From an uncultured Lachnospiraceae bacterium (GTDB lineage: Bacteria > Bacillota > Clostridia > Lachnospirales > Lachnospiraceae), in assembly GCA_902803155.1 (NCBI GenBank), contig CADCOU010000099.1:1-10473 (forward strand): a stretch of 10,473 nt of DNA. Reading direction: 5' to 3'. Under the pieces are notes generated by a model. That model worked only from the letters and a program-made list of their open reading frames with translations, was not told where the DNA came from and ran no database searches. Positions 1 through 6,897 of this stretch are shown here, piece after piece. The translations under genes and the position numbers were made by a program. Every line of letters starts with the position of its first letter. Position 1 is the first letter of the stretch.

Positions 1-865
1 ACAGGCTGTGTTCTCACCGGAACACGGGATCGAAGGAGACGCGCACGCGGGAACCTGGCACAGGCAGATCAGCCTGCTGTCCTATGATAAGGTGGAAGAG
101 TTCAATCGAAACGGTGCCGGCGTGAAGGACGGGGACTTCGGGGAGAACCTGGTAGTGGAAGGGATCAACTTCCGCTCCCTCCCGGTCGGGACGATCCTCA
201 CGATCCGGGAGGAGGTCGTCCTGGAGATGACGCAGATCGGCAAGGCGTGCCATACCGGCTGTGCGATCAGACAGCGGATGGGCGTATGCATCATGCCTGT
301 CGAAGGCGTATTCGCGAAGGTCCTCCGGGGCGGCACGGTCAGGCCGGGCGATGAGATGACAGTGACGCCGCCGGATCCGCAGCGTCCGTTCACGGCAGCC
401 GTCATCACGGTCAGCGACCGGAGCGCGGCGGGAGAGCGGGAAGACCTCAGCGGCCCGGAAGCTGCATCCATGCTGAAGGAAGCGGGGTATGAAGTACTCG
501 AGACCATTATAGTCCCCGACGAAGAGGAGCGGATCAGCGCTGAACTGAGACGCCTTGCGGACCAGAGGCAGGTCAGCCTGGTGGTCACAAGCGGGGGGAC
601 CGGATTCTCCCTCAGGGACCGGACGCCGGAAGCGACGCTCGCTGTCGCGGACCGCAATGCTCCCGGCATCGCGGAAACGATCCGCTTAAGATCCCTGCAG
701 TTCACGGAAAAGGCCATGCTCAGCCGCGGAGTCAGTGCGATACGCGCACAGACACTGATCGTGAATCTTCCGGGATCCCCGAAGGCAGTCAGGGAGAGCC
801 TGGAGTCCATACTCGGCGCCCTGGAACACGGGCTGGGGATCCTCCGGGGAAGCGCGACAGACTGA
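1..865 (+). CDS. MOSC domain-MogA fusion protein, 5'-truncated
   Basis: Partial gene running in from the left edge; the frame is open from base 2. Two domains are visible. Numbering from the GTG codon at 8, residues 1-122 are a MOSC (Moco sulfurase C-terminal-like) domain with the GIEGDAHAG and WHRQISLL motifs and a cysteine segment (GKACHTGC, about 79-85). Residues about 129-280 are a MogA/MoaB domain with AVITVSDR (131-137 region), TSGGTGFS..D.TPEAT (194-210) and NLPGSPKAVRE (253-263). MogA-type domains adenylylate molybdopterin before metal insertion; MOSC domains are thought to bind sulfur or Moco. The GTG at 8 is probably not the true start, because the first strands of the MOSC fold are missing and no ribosome site is visible. 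The stop lies 19 bases before the next gene, a MoeA-like protein, which fits a Moco operon. Domain calls are firm; the sulfur-carrier role is inferred. Confidence 0.9.
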   Translation, partial: QAVFSPEHGIEGDAHAGTWHRQISLLSYDKVEEFNRNGAGVKDGDFGENLVVEGINFRSLPVGTILTIREEVVLEMTQIGKACHTGCAIRQRMGVCIMPVEGVFAKVLRGGTVRPGDEMTVTPPDPQRPFTAAVITVSDRSAAGEREDLSGPEAASMLKEAGYEVLETIIVPDEEERISAELRRLADQRQVSLVVTSGGTGFSLRDRTPEATLAVADRNAPGIAETIRLRSLQFTEKAMLSRGVSAIRAQTLIVNLPGSPKAVRESLESILGALEHGLGILRGSATD

Positions 866-884
866 GCAATCAGGGAGTTCTATT

Positions 885-1934
885 ATGAAGCTGATCAAAA
901 CAACAGAAGCGGTCGGTCATATCCTGTGCCACGATATGACGCAGATCATACCGGGGAAGTATAAAGGCCCAGCGTTCAAAAAGGGCCATATCATAACGGA
1001 AGAAGACATCCCGGTGCTGCTGAGCATCGGCAAGGAAAACCTCTATGTCTGGGAGAAGACGGAAGGGATCCTGCATGAAGATGAGGCGGCGGAGATCCTG
1101 AGAGATCTGGCGCAGGGACCGCATATGTCTGCCGGGGCGCCGAGCGAGGGCAAGATCGAGCTGAAGGCGGAGTGCGACGGACTGCTGAAGATCAATTCCA
1201 GAGCACTTCTTGAGGTGAACTCCACGCCGCAGATGATGATTGCGACCAGGCACGGCAATACGCCCGTGAAGGCCGGAGACAAGCTGGCCGGGACCCGTAT
1301 CATCCCTCTTGTGATAGAGAAGGAAAAGATGGACGACCTTAAGGAACGCACGCACGCGATTACCGGCGGAGCACCGATCATGGAGCTGAAACCTTACGTC
1401 CACAGAAAAGTCGGGATCGTCACAACAGGCTCTGAGGTTTATCACGGACGCATTGAGGACTCCTTCACCCCGATCCTTCTGAAAAAACTCGAAGAGTTCG
1501 ACGTGGAGATCGTCGGGCACGAGACTACGGATGACGACGACAGGATGACGACCTCCGCGATCAGCCGTCTGCTGGAGGCGGGAGCTGATGTGGTCCTGTG
1601 CACCGGCGGAATGAGTGTGGACCCGGATGACCGCACGCCCCTCGCGATCCGCAATACCGGCGCGGACATCATTACATATGGTGCACCGGTGCTGCCGGGG
1701 GCAATGTTCCTTCTCTCCTATCTTCCGCCGAAGGAAGAGGGGGAGAGAACACGTGTGATCTGCGGACTGCCCGGGTGCGTCATGTACGCGAAGAGGACGA
1801 TCTTTGACCTTCTGCTCGTCCGGATTATGGCGGACGATCCGGTCACTGCGGAAGAGATACACGCACTCGGCGAAGGCGGCCTGTGCCTGGGCTGCAAGGT
1901 ATGCACCTATCCGAACTGCGGTTTCGGCAAATAA
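885..1934 (+). CDS. MoeA-like molybdopterin-binding protein with four-Cys tail
   Basis: A 349-residue protein, shorter than standard MoeA (about 400). The C-terminal half is a MoCF-biosynthesis fold: KVGIVTTGSEV (175-185), then CTGGMSVDPDD (239-249), matching the SGG.S....D substrate-binding motif of MoeA, and VICGLPGCVMYAKRT (291-304). The first ~165 residues are less recognisable and appear to replace the usual MoeA domains I-II. The extreme C-terminus carries C334, C337, C340 and C345 (C-x2-C-x2-C-x4-C), a metal- or Fe-S-ligand-like arrangement not found in classical MoeA. The start is ATG, preceded by CAGGGAG about 7 bases upstream. It lies between the MOSC-MogA fusion and moaC, so a role in molybdate insertion or Moco delivery is likely. 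The exact substrate is not known from sequence. Confidence 0.85.
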   Translation: MKLIKTTEAVGHILCHDMTQIIPGKYKGPAFKKGHIITEEDIPVLLSIGKENLYVWEKTEGILHEDEAAEILRDLAQGPHMSAGAPSEGKIELKAECDGLLKINSRALLEVNSTPQMMIATRHGNTPVKAGDKLAGTRIIPLVIEKEKMDDLKERTHAITGGAPIMELKPYVHRKVGIVTTGSEVYHGRIEDSFTPILLKKLEEFDVEIVGHETTDDDDRMTTSAISRLLEAGADVVLCTGGMSVDPDDRTPLAIRNTGADIITYGAPVLPGAMFLLSYLPPKEEGERTRVICGLPGCVMYAKRTIFDLLLVRIMADDPVTAEEIHALGEGGLCLGCKVCTYPNCGFGK

Positions 1935-1956
1935 ACAGACGGGAGAGGCAGAATCC

Positions 1957-1983
1957 GGATCCCGGTACTGTGTCAGGGTATCC
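1957..1983 (+). other. Predicted hairpin in the moaC leader
   Basis: GGATCCC at 1957-1963 pairs with GGG plus ATCC at 1976-1978 and 1980-1983, leaving T1979 bulged and a 12-base loop. Its 3' arm overlaps the palindrome at 1981-1992, so the two structures are mutually exclusive. There is no T-tract, so it is not a terminator. Any function is unknown. Confidence 0.35.
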
Positions 1984-1992
1984 CGGCCGGGA
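1981..1992. repeat. 12-base perfect palindrome before moaC
   Basis: TCCCGGCCGGGA is identical to its own reverse complement and sits 12 bases before the moaC ribosome site (GGGAGGA, 2004-2010). It could be an operator half-site pair or a small hairpin, or chance in GC-rich DNA. Confidence 0.4.
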
Positions 1993-2016
1993 AAACGGAA
2001 AGAGGGAGGATGCGGT

Positions 2017-2499
2017 TTGGACTTTACGCATTTTGACGAAAACGGAAACGCCGTCATGGTTGATGTGTCCGGGAAAGATATCACGGAGCGGATGGCCAGA
2101 GCGGAAGGGATGATCCACATGTCTCCGGAATGCTTTGAAAAGATCGAGGCGGGAGATGTGAAGAAAGGGGACGTCCTGGGCTGCGCGCGGATCGCGGGGA
2201 TCATGGGAGCGAAGAAGACGCCGGACCTGATCCCGCTGTGCCATGTCCTGAACCTGACGAAAGTCAGCGTCGATTTTGAGAAGGATCCGTCAGGATGCAG
2301 GATCCGGGCAGTCTGCACTGTAAAGTGCACCGGGAGGACAGGCGTGGAAATGGAAGCCCTTACGGGCGTTTCCACGGCGCTTCTTACCATCTATGACATG
2401 TGCAAGGCAATCGACAGGAGCATGGAGATCACGGGTATCCGCCTGCTGCACAAGGAAGGCGGCAAGTCCGGAGTATTTGACCGTCAGGAGGAAGAATAG
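2017..2499 (+). CDS. moaC: Cyclic pyranopterin monophosphate synthase MoaC
   Basis: 160 residues, the usual MoaC length. MoaC converts the MoaA product (3',8-cyclo-7,8-dihydro-GTP) to cyclic pyranopterin monophosphate in the cytosol. Family motifs are all present: THFDENGNAVMVDVSGK at the start, KKTPDLIPLCHVL in the middle (many relatives have CHPL), then KCTGRTGVEMEALTG and YDMCKA, which holds the catalytic Asp and Lys known from E. coli MoaC, and KEGGKSG near the end. The frame stays open upstream of this point, but homology begins exactly at the TTG, which has GGGAGGA six bases before it. The nearby ATG at 2010 is out of frame and gives a very short peptide, so the TTG start is chosen. It is 82 bases after the MoeA-like gene and one base before the DUF212 gene. 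No moaA is visible in the window. Confidence 0.95.
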   Translation: MDFTHFDENGNAVMVDVSGKDITERMARAEGMIHMSPECFEKIEAGDVKKGDVLGCARIAGIMGAKKTPDLIPLCHVLNLTKVSVDFEKDPSGCRIRAVCTVKCTGRTGVEMEALTGVSTALLTIYDMCKAIDRSMEITGIRLLHKEGGKSGVFDRQEEE

Positions 2500-2500
2500 G

Positions 2501-2980
2501 ATGAACATTCTGATCGATCTGGTAAAAAATCCGGTATTTCTGTCTGCGGGCGGAGCCTGGCTTGTGGCGCAGGGAGGAAAGAACATCTATGAGGCAATCC
2601 GCTACGGCTTCAGCAAAGAACGCCTGGCCGGCGGCGGGGGCATGCCGAGCGCGCATTCCGCGACGATGACCGGACTCACGGTGGGCTGCCTCCTGACCCA
2701 TACGGCGGCAAGCGCCGAATTTGCGGTAGCCCTGTTCCTGGCGGTCGTCGTAATATACGATGCCATGGGAGTGCGGCTGGAGACCGGGCAGCAGGCAAAG
2801 ATCCTCAACAGAATGCGCGAGCGTGATATCACCGAGGGCAGGGAGCCGCTGTTCGACAAGCCGATGGACGAGCACATGGGCCATACGCTGAGTGAAGTCA
2901 TCGTCGGAGTTATCATAGGGATCATTGTGGCGGCCGTCATGTGCACCTGGATCGCTCCGCTGATTCAGAGCGTACTCTGA
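2501..2980 (+). CDS. Divergent PAP2 (DUF212/YuiD-like) membrane protein
   Basis: 159 residues resembling the DUF212 'divergent PAP2' family. Signature segments are GGGGMPSAHSA (44-54), which recalls the PSxH phosphatase motif of PAP2 enzymes, YDAMGVR (86-92) and GHTLSEV (127-133). Hydrophobic stretches at about 55-68, 72-88 and 133-157, with a weaker one near 12-24, suggest an integral membrane protein. The ribosome site AGGAGG (2486-2491) lies inside the end of moaC, and the ATG follows the moaC TAG after a single G, so the two are almost certainly cotranscribed. The family is thought to act on a lipid or isoprenoid phosphate, but a substrate cannot be read from sequence, and no link to Moco is known to me. 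Confidence 0.88.
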   Translation: MNILIDLVKNPVFLSAGGAWLVAQGGKNIYEAIRYGFSKERLAGGGGMPSAHSATMTGLTVGCLLTHTAASAEFAVALFLAVVVIYDAMGVRLETGQQAKILNRMRERDITEGREPLFDKPMDEHMGHTLSEVIVGVIIGIIVAAVMCTWIAPLIQSVL

Positions 2981-3009
2981 TTGATTTTGAGCGTGTGATG
3001 TGAGATACT
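2981..3009 (+). promoter_or_regulatory. Possible promoter for the NfeD-SPFH pair
   Basis: TTGATT (2981-2986), a 17-base spacer and GATACT (3004-3009), with an extended -10 TG at 3001-3002. Each hexamer matches the housekeeping consensus at four of six positions. Transcription would begin near 3016, about 24 bases before the NfeD-like ATG. It sits immediately after the DUF212 stop. The match is modest and the pair may simply be read through from upstream. Confidence 0.35.
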
Positions 3010-3039
3010 TTGCTAAAATCACGAAAGGAGGGCAGAAGG

Positions 3040-3486
3040 ATGAGTTTTCAGGCCTGGTTCTGGCTGTCCATGATCATCGTGTTTCTGATCATAGAAATGA
3101 TTACCATCAGCCTTGTTTCGGTCTGGTTTGTCGGCGGTGCGCTGGCGGCATTCCTGGTCGCGTTTTTCACACAGCAGCTTTGGATAGAGGTGATCGTATT
3201 CCTGGCAGTGTCGATCGCTCTTCTGCTGCTTCTGAGACCGCTTGCGAGGAAACTCGCCGTGAAGCAGAAGGATCAGATGGTCTCCGGGGCAAAGGCGATG
3301 ATTGGACGGCAGGCAGTCGTCACGGAAGAGATCGACAATGTCCATGCAAAAGGCGCAGTCCAGATCAACGGACAGTACTGGACGGCAAAGACTGAACTGT
3401 TCAAGGACAAGATACCGAAGGATACCATAGTGAAAGTCATAGACGTAGACGGTGTGAAACTGATCGTTAAGGAAGTGGATGACTGA
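3040..3486 (+). CDS. NfeD-like short membrane protein (OB-fold tail)
   Basis: 148 residues. Hydrophobic helices at about 6-24, 26-44 and 48-66 are followed by a basic stretch and a soluble domain (about 85-146) with IGRQAVV, GAVQINGQYWTAK and KVIDVDGVKLIV, typical of the NfeD C-terminal OB-fold. It lacks the N-terminal ClpP-like protease domain of long NfeD proteins, so it is the short form. Short NfeD proteins are usually encoded beside an SPFH/stomatin-type protein and are thought to work with it in membrane microdomains; here the SPFH gene starts 25 bases downstream. Start choice: AAAGGAGGG lies about 8 bases before the ATG at 3040, whereas the in-frame TTG at 3010 has no such site. Confidence 0.87.
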   Translation: MSFQAWFWLSMIIVFLIIEMITISLVSVWFVGGALAAFLVAFFTQQLWIEVIVFLAVSIALLLLLRPLARKLAVKQKDQMVSGAKAMIGRQAVVTEEIDNVHAKGAVQINGQYWTAKTELFKDKIPKDTIVKVIDVDGVKLIVKEVDD

Positions 3487-3511
3487 CAGATAGATAAAGG
3501 GAGGCAGAAAA

Positions 3512-4510
3512 ATGGATATATTTCAGGTATTCAGCGGAACTATGCTGATCATCGTACTCGTAGTGCTGGCGGTATGGATCATTGCGTCCTGCATCAGAGT
3601 CGTTCCGCAGGCAACCGCAATGGTCGTGGAACGCTTCGGCGCATATCAGGCGACATGGGACGTCGGGATCCATTTCAAAGCCCCGTTCATCGACCGGGTC
3701 GCCAAGAAGGTCACACTGAAGGAGCAGGTCGTGGACTTCCCTCCGCAGCCCGTGATCACAAAGGATAATGTCACCATGCAGATCGATACGGTCGTGTTCT
3801 TCCAGATCACAGACCCGAAGCTGTATACGTACGGCGTCGAGAATCCGATCATGGCAATCGGCAACCTGACCGCCACTACACTTAGAAACATCATAGGCGA
3901 CATGGAACTGGATGAGACGCTCACCTCCCGTGAGGTCATCAACACCAGCATGCGCTCCACCCTGGACCAGGCGACAGACCCCTGGGGGATCAAGGTAGGA
4001 CGCGTCGAGCTGAAGAACATCATCCTTCCTGACGATATCAAGAATTCCATGGAGCGCCAGATGAAGGCGGAACGTGAGAGACGTGCCGTGATCCTCGCGG
4101 CGGAAGGTGAAAAGAAGTCCGCAGTCCTGAGGGCGGAAGGAAAGAAGGAATCCGCGGTCCTCGAAGCAGAGGCCGAGAAAGAAGCGGCGATCCTGCGTGC
4201 GGACGCAGCGAAGGAGAAGATGGTCCGCGAGGCACAGGGCCGTGCGGAAGCAATCCGCACCACACAGCAGGCAACGGCCGACGGCATCCGCATGATCAAG
4301 GACGCGGGAGCCGACCAGGCGGTGCTGGCGCTGAAGAGCCTTGAAGTCTGGCCGTCCGTCGCAAACGGCAGAGCCACCAAGATCATCATCCCCAGCGAGA
4401 TCCAGAACATGGCGGGACTGGTGGAATCTCTCAAGGAAATAGCGGTGGACAGGGACATGGAAACAGCCGATCCCGAAGACATCCCGGAACTTCCGAAGGC
4501 TGACTCCTGA
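3512..4510 (+). CDS. SPFH/stomatin (QmcA-like) membrane protein
   Basis: 332 residues. One N-terminal membrane helix (about 11-29) is followed by an SPFH (PHB) domain: RVVPQATAMVVERFG (29-43), GIHFKAPFIDRV (52-63), QVVDFPPQPVITKDNV (72-87) and NPIMAIGNLT..TLRNIIGDMELDETLTSRE (111-141). A long charged Ala/Glu/Lys helix follows (186-251), then the C-terminal segment SLEVWPSVANGRATKIIIPSE typical of QmcA/paraslipin relatives. Such proteins oligomerise at the membrane and organise local domains. The ribosome site GGGAGG (3499-3504) is 7 bases before the ATG. It is paired with the NfeD-like gene 25 bases upstream. Family assignment is firm; the cellular process served is unknown. Confidence 0.93.
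   Translation: MDIFQVFSGTMLIIVLVVLAVWIIASCIRVVPQATAMVVERFGAYQATWDVGIHFKAPFIDRVAKKVTLKEQVVDFPPQPVITKDNVTMQIDTVVFFQITDPKLYTYGVENPIMAIGNLTATTLRNIIGDMELDETLTSREVINTSMRSTLDQATDPWGIKVGRVELKNIILPDDIKNSMERQMKAERERRAVILAAEGEKKSAVLRAEGKKESAVLEAEAEKEAAILRADAAKEKMVREAQGRAEAIRTTQQATADGIRMIKDAGADQAVLALKSLEVWPSVANGRATKIIIPSEIQNMAGLVESLKEIAVDRDMETADPEDIPELPKADS
4067..4264 (+). repeat. Six tandem 11-residue (33-base) coding repeats
   Basis: Within the SPFH protein, residues 186-251 divide into six 11-residue units starting AERERRAVILA, AEGEKKSAVLR, AEGKKESAVLE, AEAEKEAAILR, ADAAKEKMVRE and AQGRAEAIRTT. Each starts with Ala plus an acidic or polar residue, and most carry an Ile/Val/Leu pair near the end. This is a hendecad, the spacing of a nearly straight coiled coil. 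The protein repeat is clear while the DNA has diverged between units, so it is an old structural repeat, not a recent expansion. Confidence 0.8.
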
Positions 4511-4602
4511 GTGCGGGTCTGGAACGCCGTCGGCGCTTAAGCCGGGAAAAGACTCATTTCATATGACAATAAGGCTGTAAAGGCAAGGAAGACAGGTACC
4601 AA

Positions 4603-5586
4603 ATGGATTTAAAAGGACGTAATTTTCTGACACTGAAGGACTTCACACCGGAAGAGATCCTGTACATACTGGACCGCTCTGCGGAACTGAAGGAAATGAA
4701 AAAGGCCGGTAAAGAACACCGCTTCCACGCAGGCAAGAACATCGCGCTGATCTTTGAGAAGACCAGCACGCGTACCCGCTGCTCCTTTGAAGTCGCAGCG
4801 TATGACCTCGGGATGCATGTCACCTACCTGGATCCTTCCGGTTCCCAGATCGGCAAGAAGGAGAGCATCGCGGATACTGCCCGCGTACTCGGCCGGATCT
4901 ATGACGGCATCGAGTACCGCGGCTTCGGCCAGGAGATCGTGGAGGCGCTCGGCACTTACGCGGGCGTCCCGGTCTGGAACGGGCTGACCAATGAATACCA
5001 TCCGACCCAGGTGCTCGCCGACATGCTTACCATCCGGGAGCATTTCGGGGAACTCAAGGGAAGGAAGCTCACCTACATGGGTGACGCCCGTTACAATATG
5101 GGCAATTCTTTGATGGTCGCCTGCGCAAAGCTTGGACTTCATTTCACCGCATGCACCAGCAGGATCTATTTCCCGGACAAGGCACTGGTCAAAGAATGTG
5201 AAGTCTGGGCGCAGGAATCCGGCGGAAGCATCACCCTGACCGAGGATGTCAGCAAGGGCACGAAGGGGGCCGATGTGATCTATACCGACGTCTGGGTATC
5301 CATGGGAGAGCCTGACAATGTCTGGACAGAGCGCATCCGCGCGCTGCTGCCGTATCAGGTTGACAGCGATGTCATGGAAAATGCAGGTCCGGACGCAGTC
5401 TTCATGCACTGCCTGCCGTCCTTCCATGACCTCAACACGACGATCGGAAAACAGATCCATGACAAATATGGTCTGGAGGCAATGGAAGTCACGGACGAAG
5501 TCTTTGAATCACCGCAGTCGATCGTGTTTGACGAAGCGGAGAACCGCATGCACACGATCAAGGCTGTCATGGATGTAACCTTATGA
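4603..5586 (+). CDS. argF: Ornithine carbamoyltransferase
   Basis: 327 residues, close to the ~333 of E. coli ArgI, which it resembles along its whole length. It transfers a carbamoyl group from carbamoyl phosphate to ornithine, giving citrulline. The carbamoyl-phosphate loop STRTR is at 55-59, HPTQ at 133-136, the ornithine-binding segment DVWVSMGE at 229-236 and the catalytic HCLP at 269-272. The intact SMG argues against putrescine carbamoyltransferase. This long subclass includes both biosynthetic ArgF/ArgI and catabolic ArcB; no arcA or arcC is visible, so the biosynthetic name is preferred but not proven. The ATG at 4603 has only a distant AAGGA (about 13 bases) or ACAGG site. A 92-base gap precedes it with no convincing promoter. 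Its stop overlaps the next start (ATGA at 5583). Confidence 0.94.
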   Translation: MDLKGRNFLTLKDFTPEEILYILDRSAELKEMKKAGKEHRFHAGKNIALIFEKTSTRTRCSFEVAAYDLGMHVTYLDPSGSQIGKKESIADTARVLGRIYDGIEYRGFGQEIVEALGTYAGVPVWNGLTNEYHPTQVLADMLTIREHFGELKGRKLTYMGDARYNMGNSLMVACAKLGLHFTACTSRIYFPDKALVKECEVWAQESGGSITLTEDVSKGTKGADVIYTDVWVSMGEPDNVWTERIRALLPYQVDSDVMENAGPDAVFMHCLPSFHDLNTTIGKQIHDKYGLEAMEVTDEVFESPQSIVFDEAENRMHTIKAVMDVTL

Positions 5587-5879
5587 TTATCCGGCAGGGA
5601 CCAACTGAAGAAGAGCGCAGAAGGCAGCACAGGATCCATCTCCTGGACTATTCATGCCTCGGGATCGCGGTCCTGATCGTGGTCCTGACTATTCTGGAAT
5701 TCATATACAGCCAGGGTGGGATCCATATGGTGGAAGCCATCATGCTGCTCGGAGCGGTGCTGAACCTCGGCCTGGCCGTGCGGGCTAGAATCGCGAATAT
5801 ACGATTCGCTCCTGCAGGGGCGCTGATTCTCGCCGCAGTCTGTATGGGCGGGCTGATCTATCTGGTGCTGATGAGATGA
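5583..5879 (+). CDS. Small unknown membrane protein, argF-birA linker gene
   Basis: 98 residues, not recognised as a named family. A charged N-terminus (EEERRRQHR, 9-17) precedes three hydrophobic segments at about 21-42, 48-68 and 75-97, with a short basic stretch between the last two (VRARIANIR). This predicts three membrane helices. No catalytic motif is visible. The ATG shares the ATGA of the argF stop, and its own stop is inside the birA start (ATGA, 5876-5879), so translation is probably coupled on both sides. That arrangement, together with open codons consistent with its neighbours, is the main argument that it is a real gene. Function unknown; transport or membrane regulation would be guesses. 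Confidence 0.75.
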   Translation: MIIRQGPTEEERRRQHRIHLLDYSCLGIAVLIVVLTILEFIYSQGGIHMVEAIMLLGAVLNLGLAVRARIANIRFAPAGALILAAVCMGGLIYLVLMR

Positions 5880-6856
5880 AGAAAGAGATCCTCCGCGCGC
5901 TGCGCGAAACAGACGGCTTTGTATCCGGGCAGGAACTGTGCAGCCGGCTGGGCGTATCCAGGACGGCAGTCTGGAAGAATATCCGGTCACTCCAGGACGA
6001 GGGATATGAGATCGAAGCCGTGACAAACCGCGGTTACCGGCTTGCCGGTGTGCCGGACATCGTTGCCGAAGAAGAGGTGGGAAGCCGCCTGGAGACTTCG
6101 CGGATGGGGCGGCAGATCCGCTGCTTCAGCCGGATCGATTCCACGAACCAGTATGCGAAGAAAGCCGCGGAAGACGGTGCGGCAGACGGCATGCTGGTCA
6201 TCGCGGATGAGCAGACCGCCGGCAAAGGAAGGAGAGGAAGATCCTGGGTAACTCCTCCCGGAGAAACCATCGCCTTTACACTGCTGCTCCGGCCAAAACT
6301 CTCCCCGGACCGCGTCTCTATGGTCACTCTGGTCATGGGACTTGCCGTCGCAAAAGCGGTAAATACCCTCTATCCGCTGAAGGCAGGGATCAAATGGCCG
6401 AATGACGTCGTGATAAACGGAAAGAAACTCTGTGGGATACTGACGGAGATGAGCGCGGAGGTCATGCATGTCAATCACATCGTGATCGGAGTCGGGATCA
6501 ACGCGAACATGACTTCATTTCCGGAGGAACTGAGCAGAATCGCGACGAGCTTGAAACTCGAGCTTGGCAGGGATGTCAGCCGGGCGGAGCTGATCGCACA
6601 GGTGATGGCGGAGTTCGAGCGCCTCTATGAAAAGTTCGAGGAAGACGGGGACCTCAGGGCAGTATCTGAGGAATACAATGCGTTGTGCCTGAATGCGGAA
6701 AGCATGGTCCGCGTCCTGGATCCGAACGGAGAGTACACCGGGACCTCGCACGGGATCAACGCCCTCGGGGAACTGCTTGTGGAGACCGAAAGCGGACAGG
6801 TTAGAAATGTATATGCCGGGGAAGTCTCGGTGCGCGGAGTCTACGGTTACGTGTAG
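5876..6856 (+). CDS. birA: Biotin-protein ligase / biotin operon repressor BirA
   Basis: 326 residues, a two-function BirA. An N-terminal winged helix-turn-helix (1-57, with SGQELCSRLGVSRTAVWKNI at 17-36) binds DNA. The catalytic domain has DSTNQYAK (88-95), the biotinyl-AMP loop GKGRRGRSW (116-124), KWPNDV (173-178) with the NGKKLCGIL segment after it, and GVGINAN (205-211). A small C-terminal SH3-like domain ends the protein. It joins biotin to acceptor proteins such as acetyl-CoA carboxylase and represses biotin genes when loaded with biotinyl-AMP. No biotin gene or acceptor is in the window. Start and overlap: the ATG shares ATGA with the upstream stop. E. coli has GRGRRG where this has GKGRRG, a common variant in Gram-positives. 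Confidence 0.95.
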   Translation: MKKEILRALRETDGFVSGQELCSRLGVSRTAVWKNIRSLQDEGYEIEAVTNRGYRLAGVPDIVAEEEVGSRLETSRMGRQIRCFSRIDSTNQYAKKAAEDGAADGMLVIADEQTAGKGRRGRSWVTPPGETIAFTLLLRPKLSPDRVSMVTLVMGLAVAKAVNTLYPLKAGIKWPNDVVINGKKLCGILTEMSAEVMHVNHIVIGVGINANMTSFPEELSRIATSLKLELGRDVSRAELIAQVMAEFERLYEKFEEDGDLRAVSEEYNALCLNAESMVRVLDPNGEYTGTSHGINALGELLVETESGQVRNVYAGEVSVRGVYGYV

Positions 6857-6865
6857 ATATGGAGT

Positions 6866-6885
6866 GGGATATCGGTTGTTATCCC
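6866..6885 (+). other. Hairpin between birA and the 120-residue unknown gene
   Basis: GGGATA (6866-6871) and TATCCC (6880-6885) are perfect complements with an 8-base loop, inside the 41-base gap after birA. There is no T-tract, so it is not an intrinsic terminator. It lies 12 bases before the next ATG and could affect ribosome access or mark an RNA processing site. Confidence 0.4.
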
Positions 6886-6897
6886 GGATGAATCGCC

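Noticed and set aside
870..2390. Long open frame (506 codons) on the minus strand across the MoeA-like and moaC genes
   Set aside because: It lies opposite two well-recognised genes and its translation resembles no family. Long antisense frames are expected in GC-rich coding DNA.
4531..4544. Terminator after the SPFH gene
   Set aside because: Only a 4-bp CGGC/GCCG stem and no T-tract.
4554..4572. ArgR operator before argF, around TCATATGA
   Set aside because: Only the central eight bases are symmetric; the flanks do not fit the ARG-box pattern.
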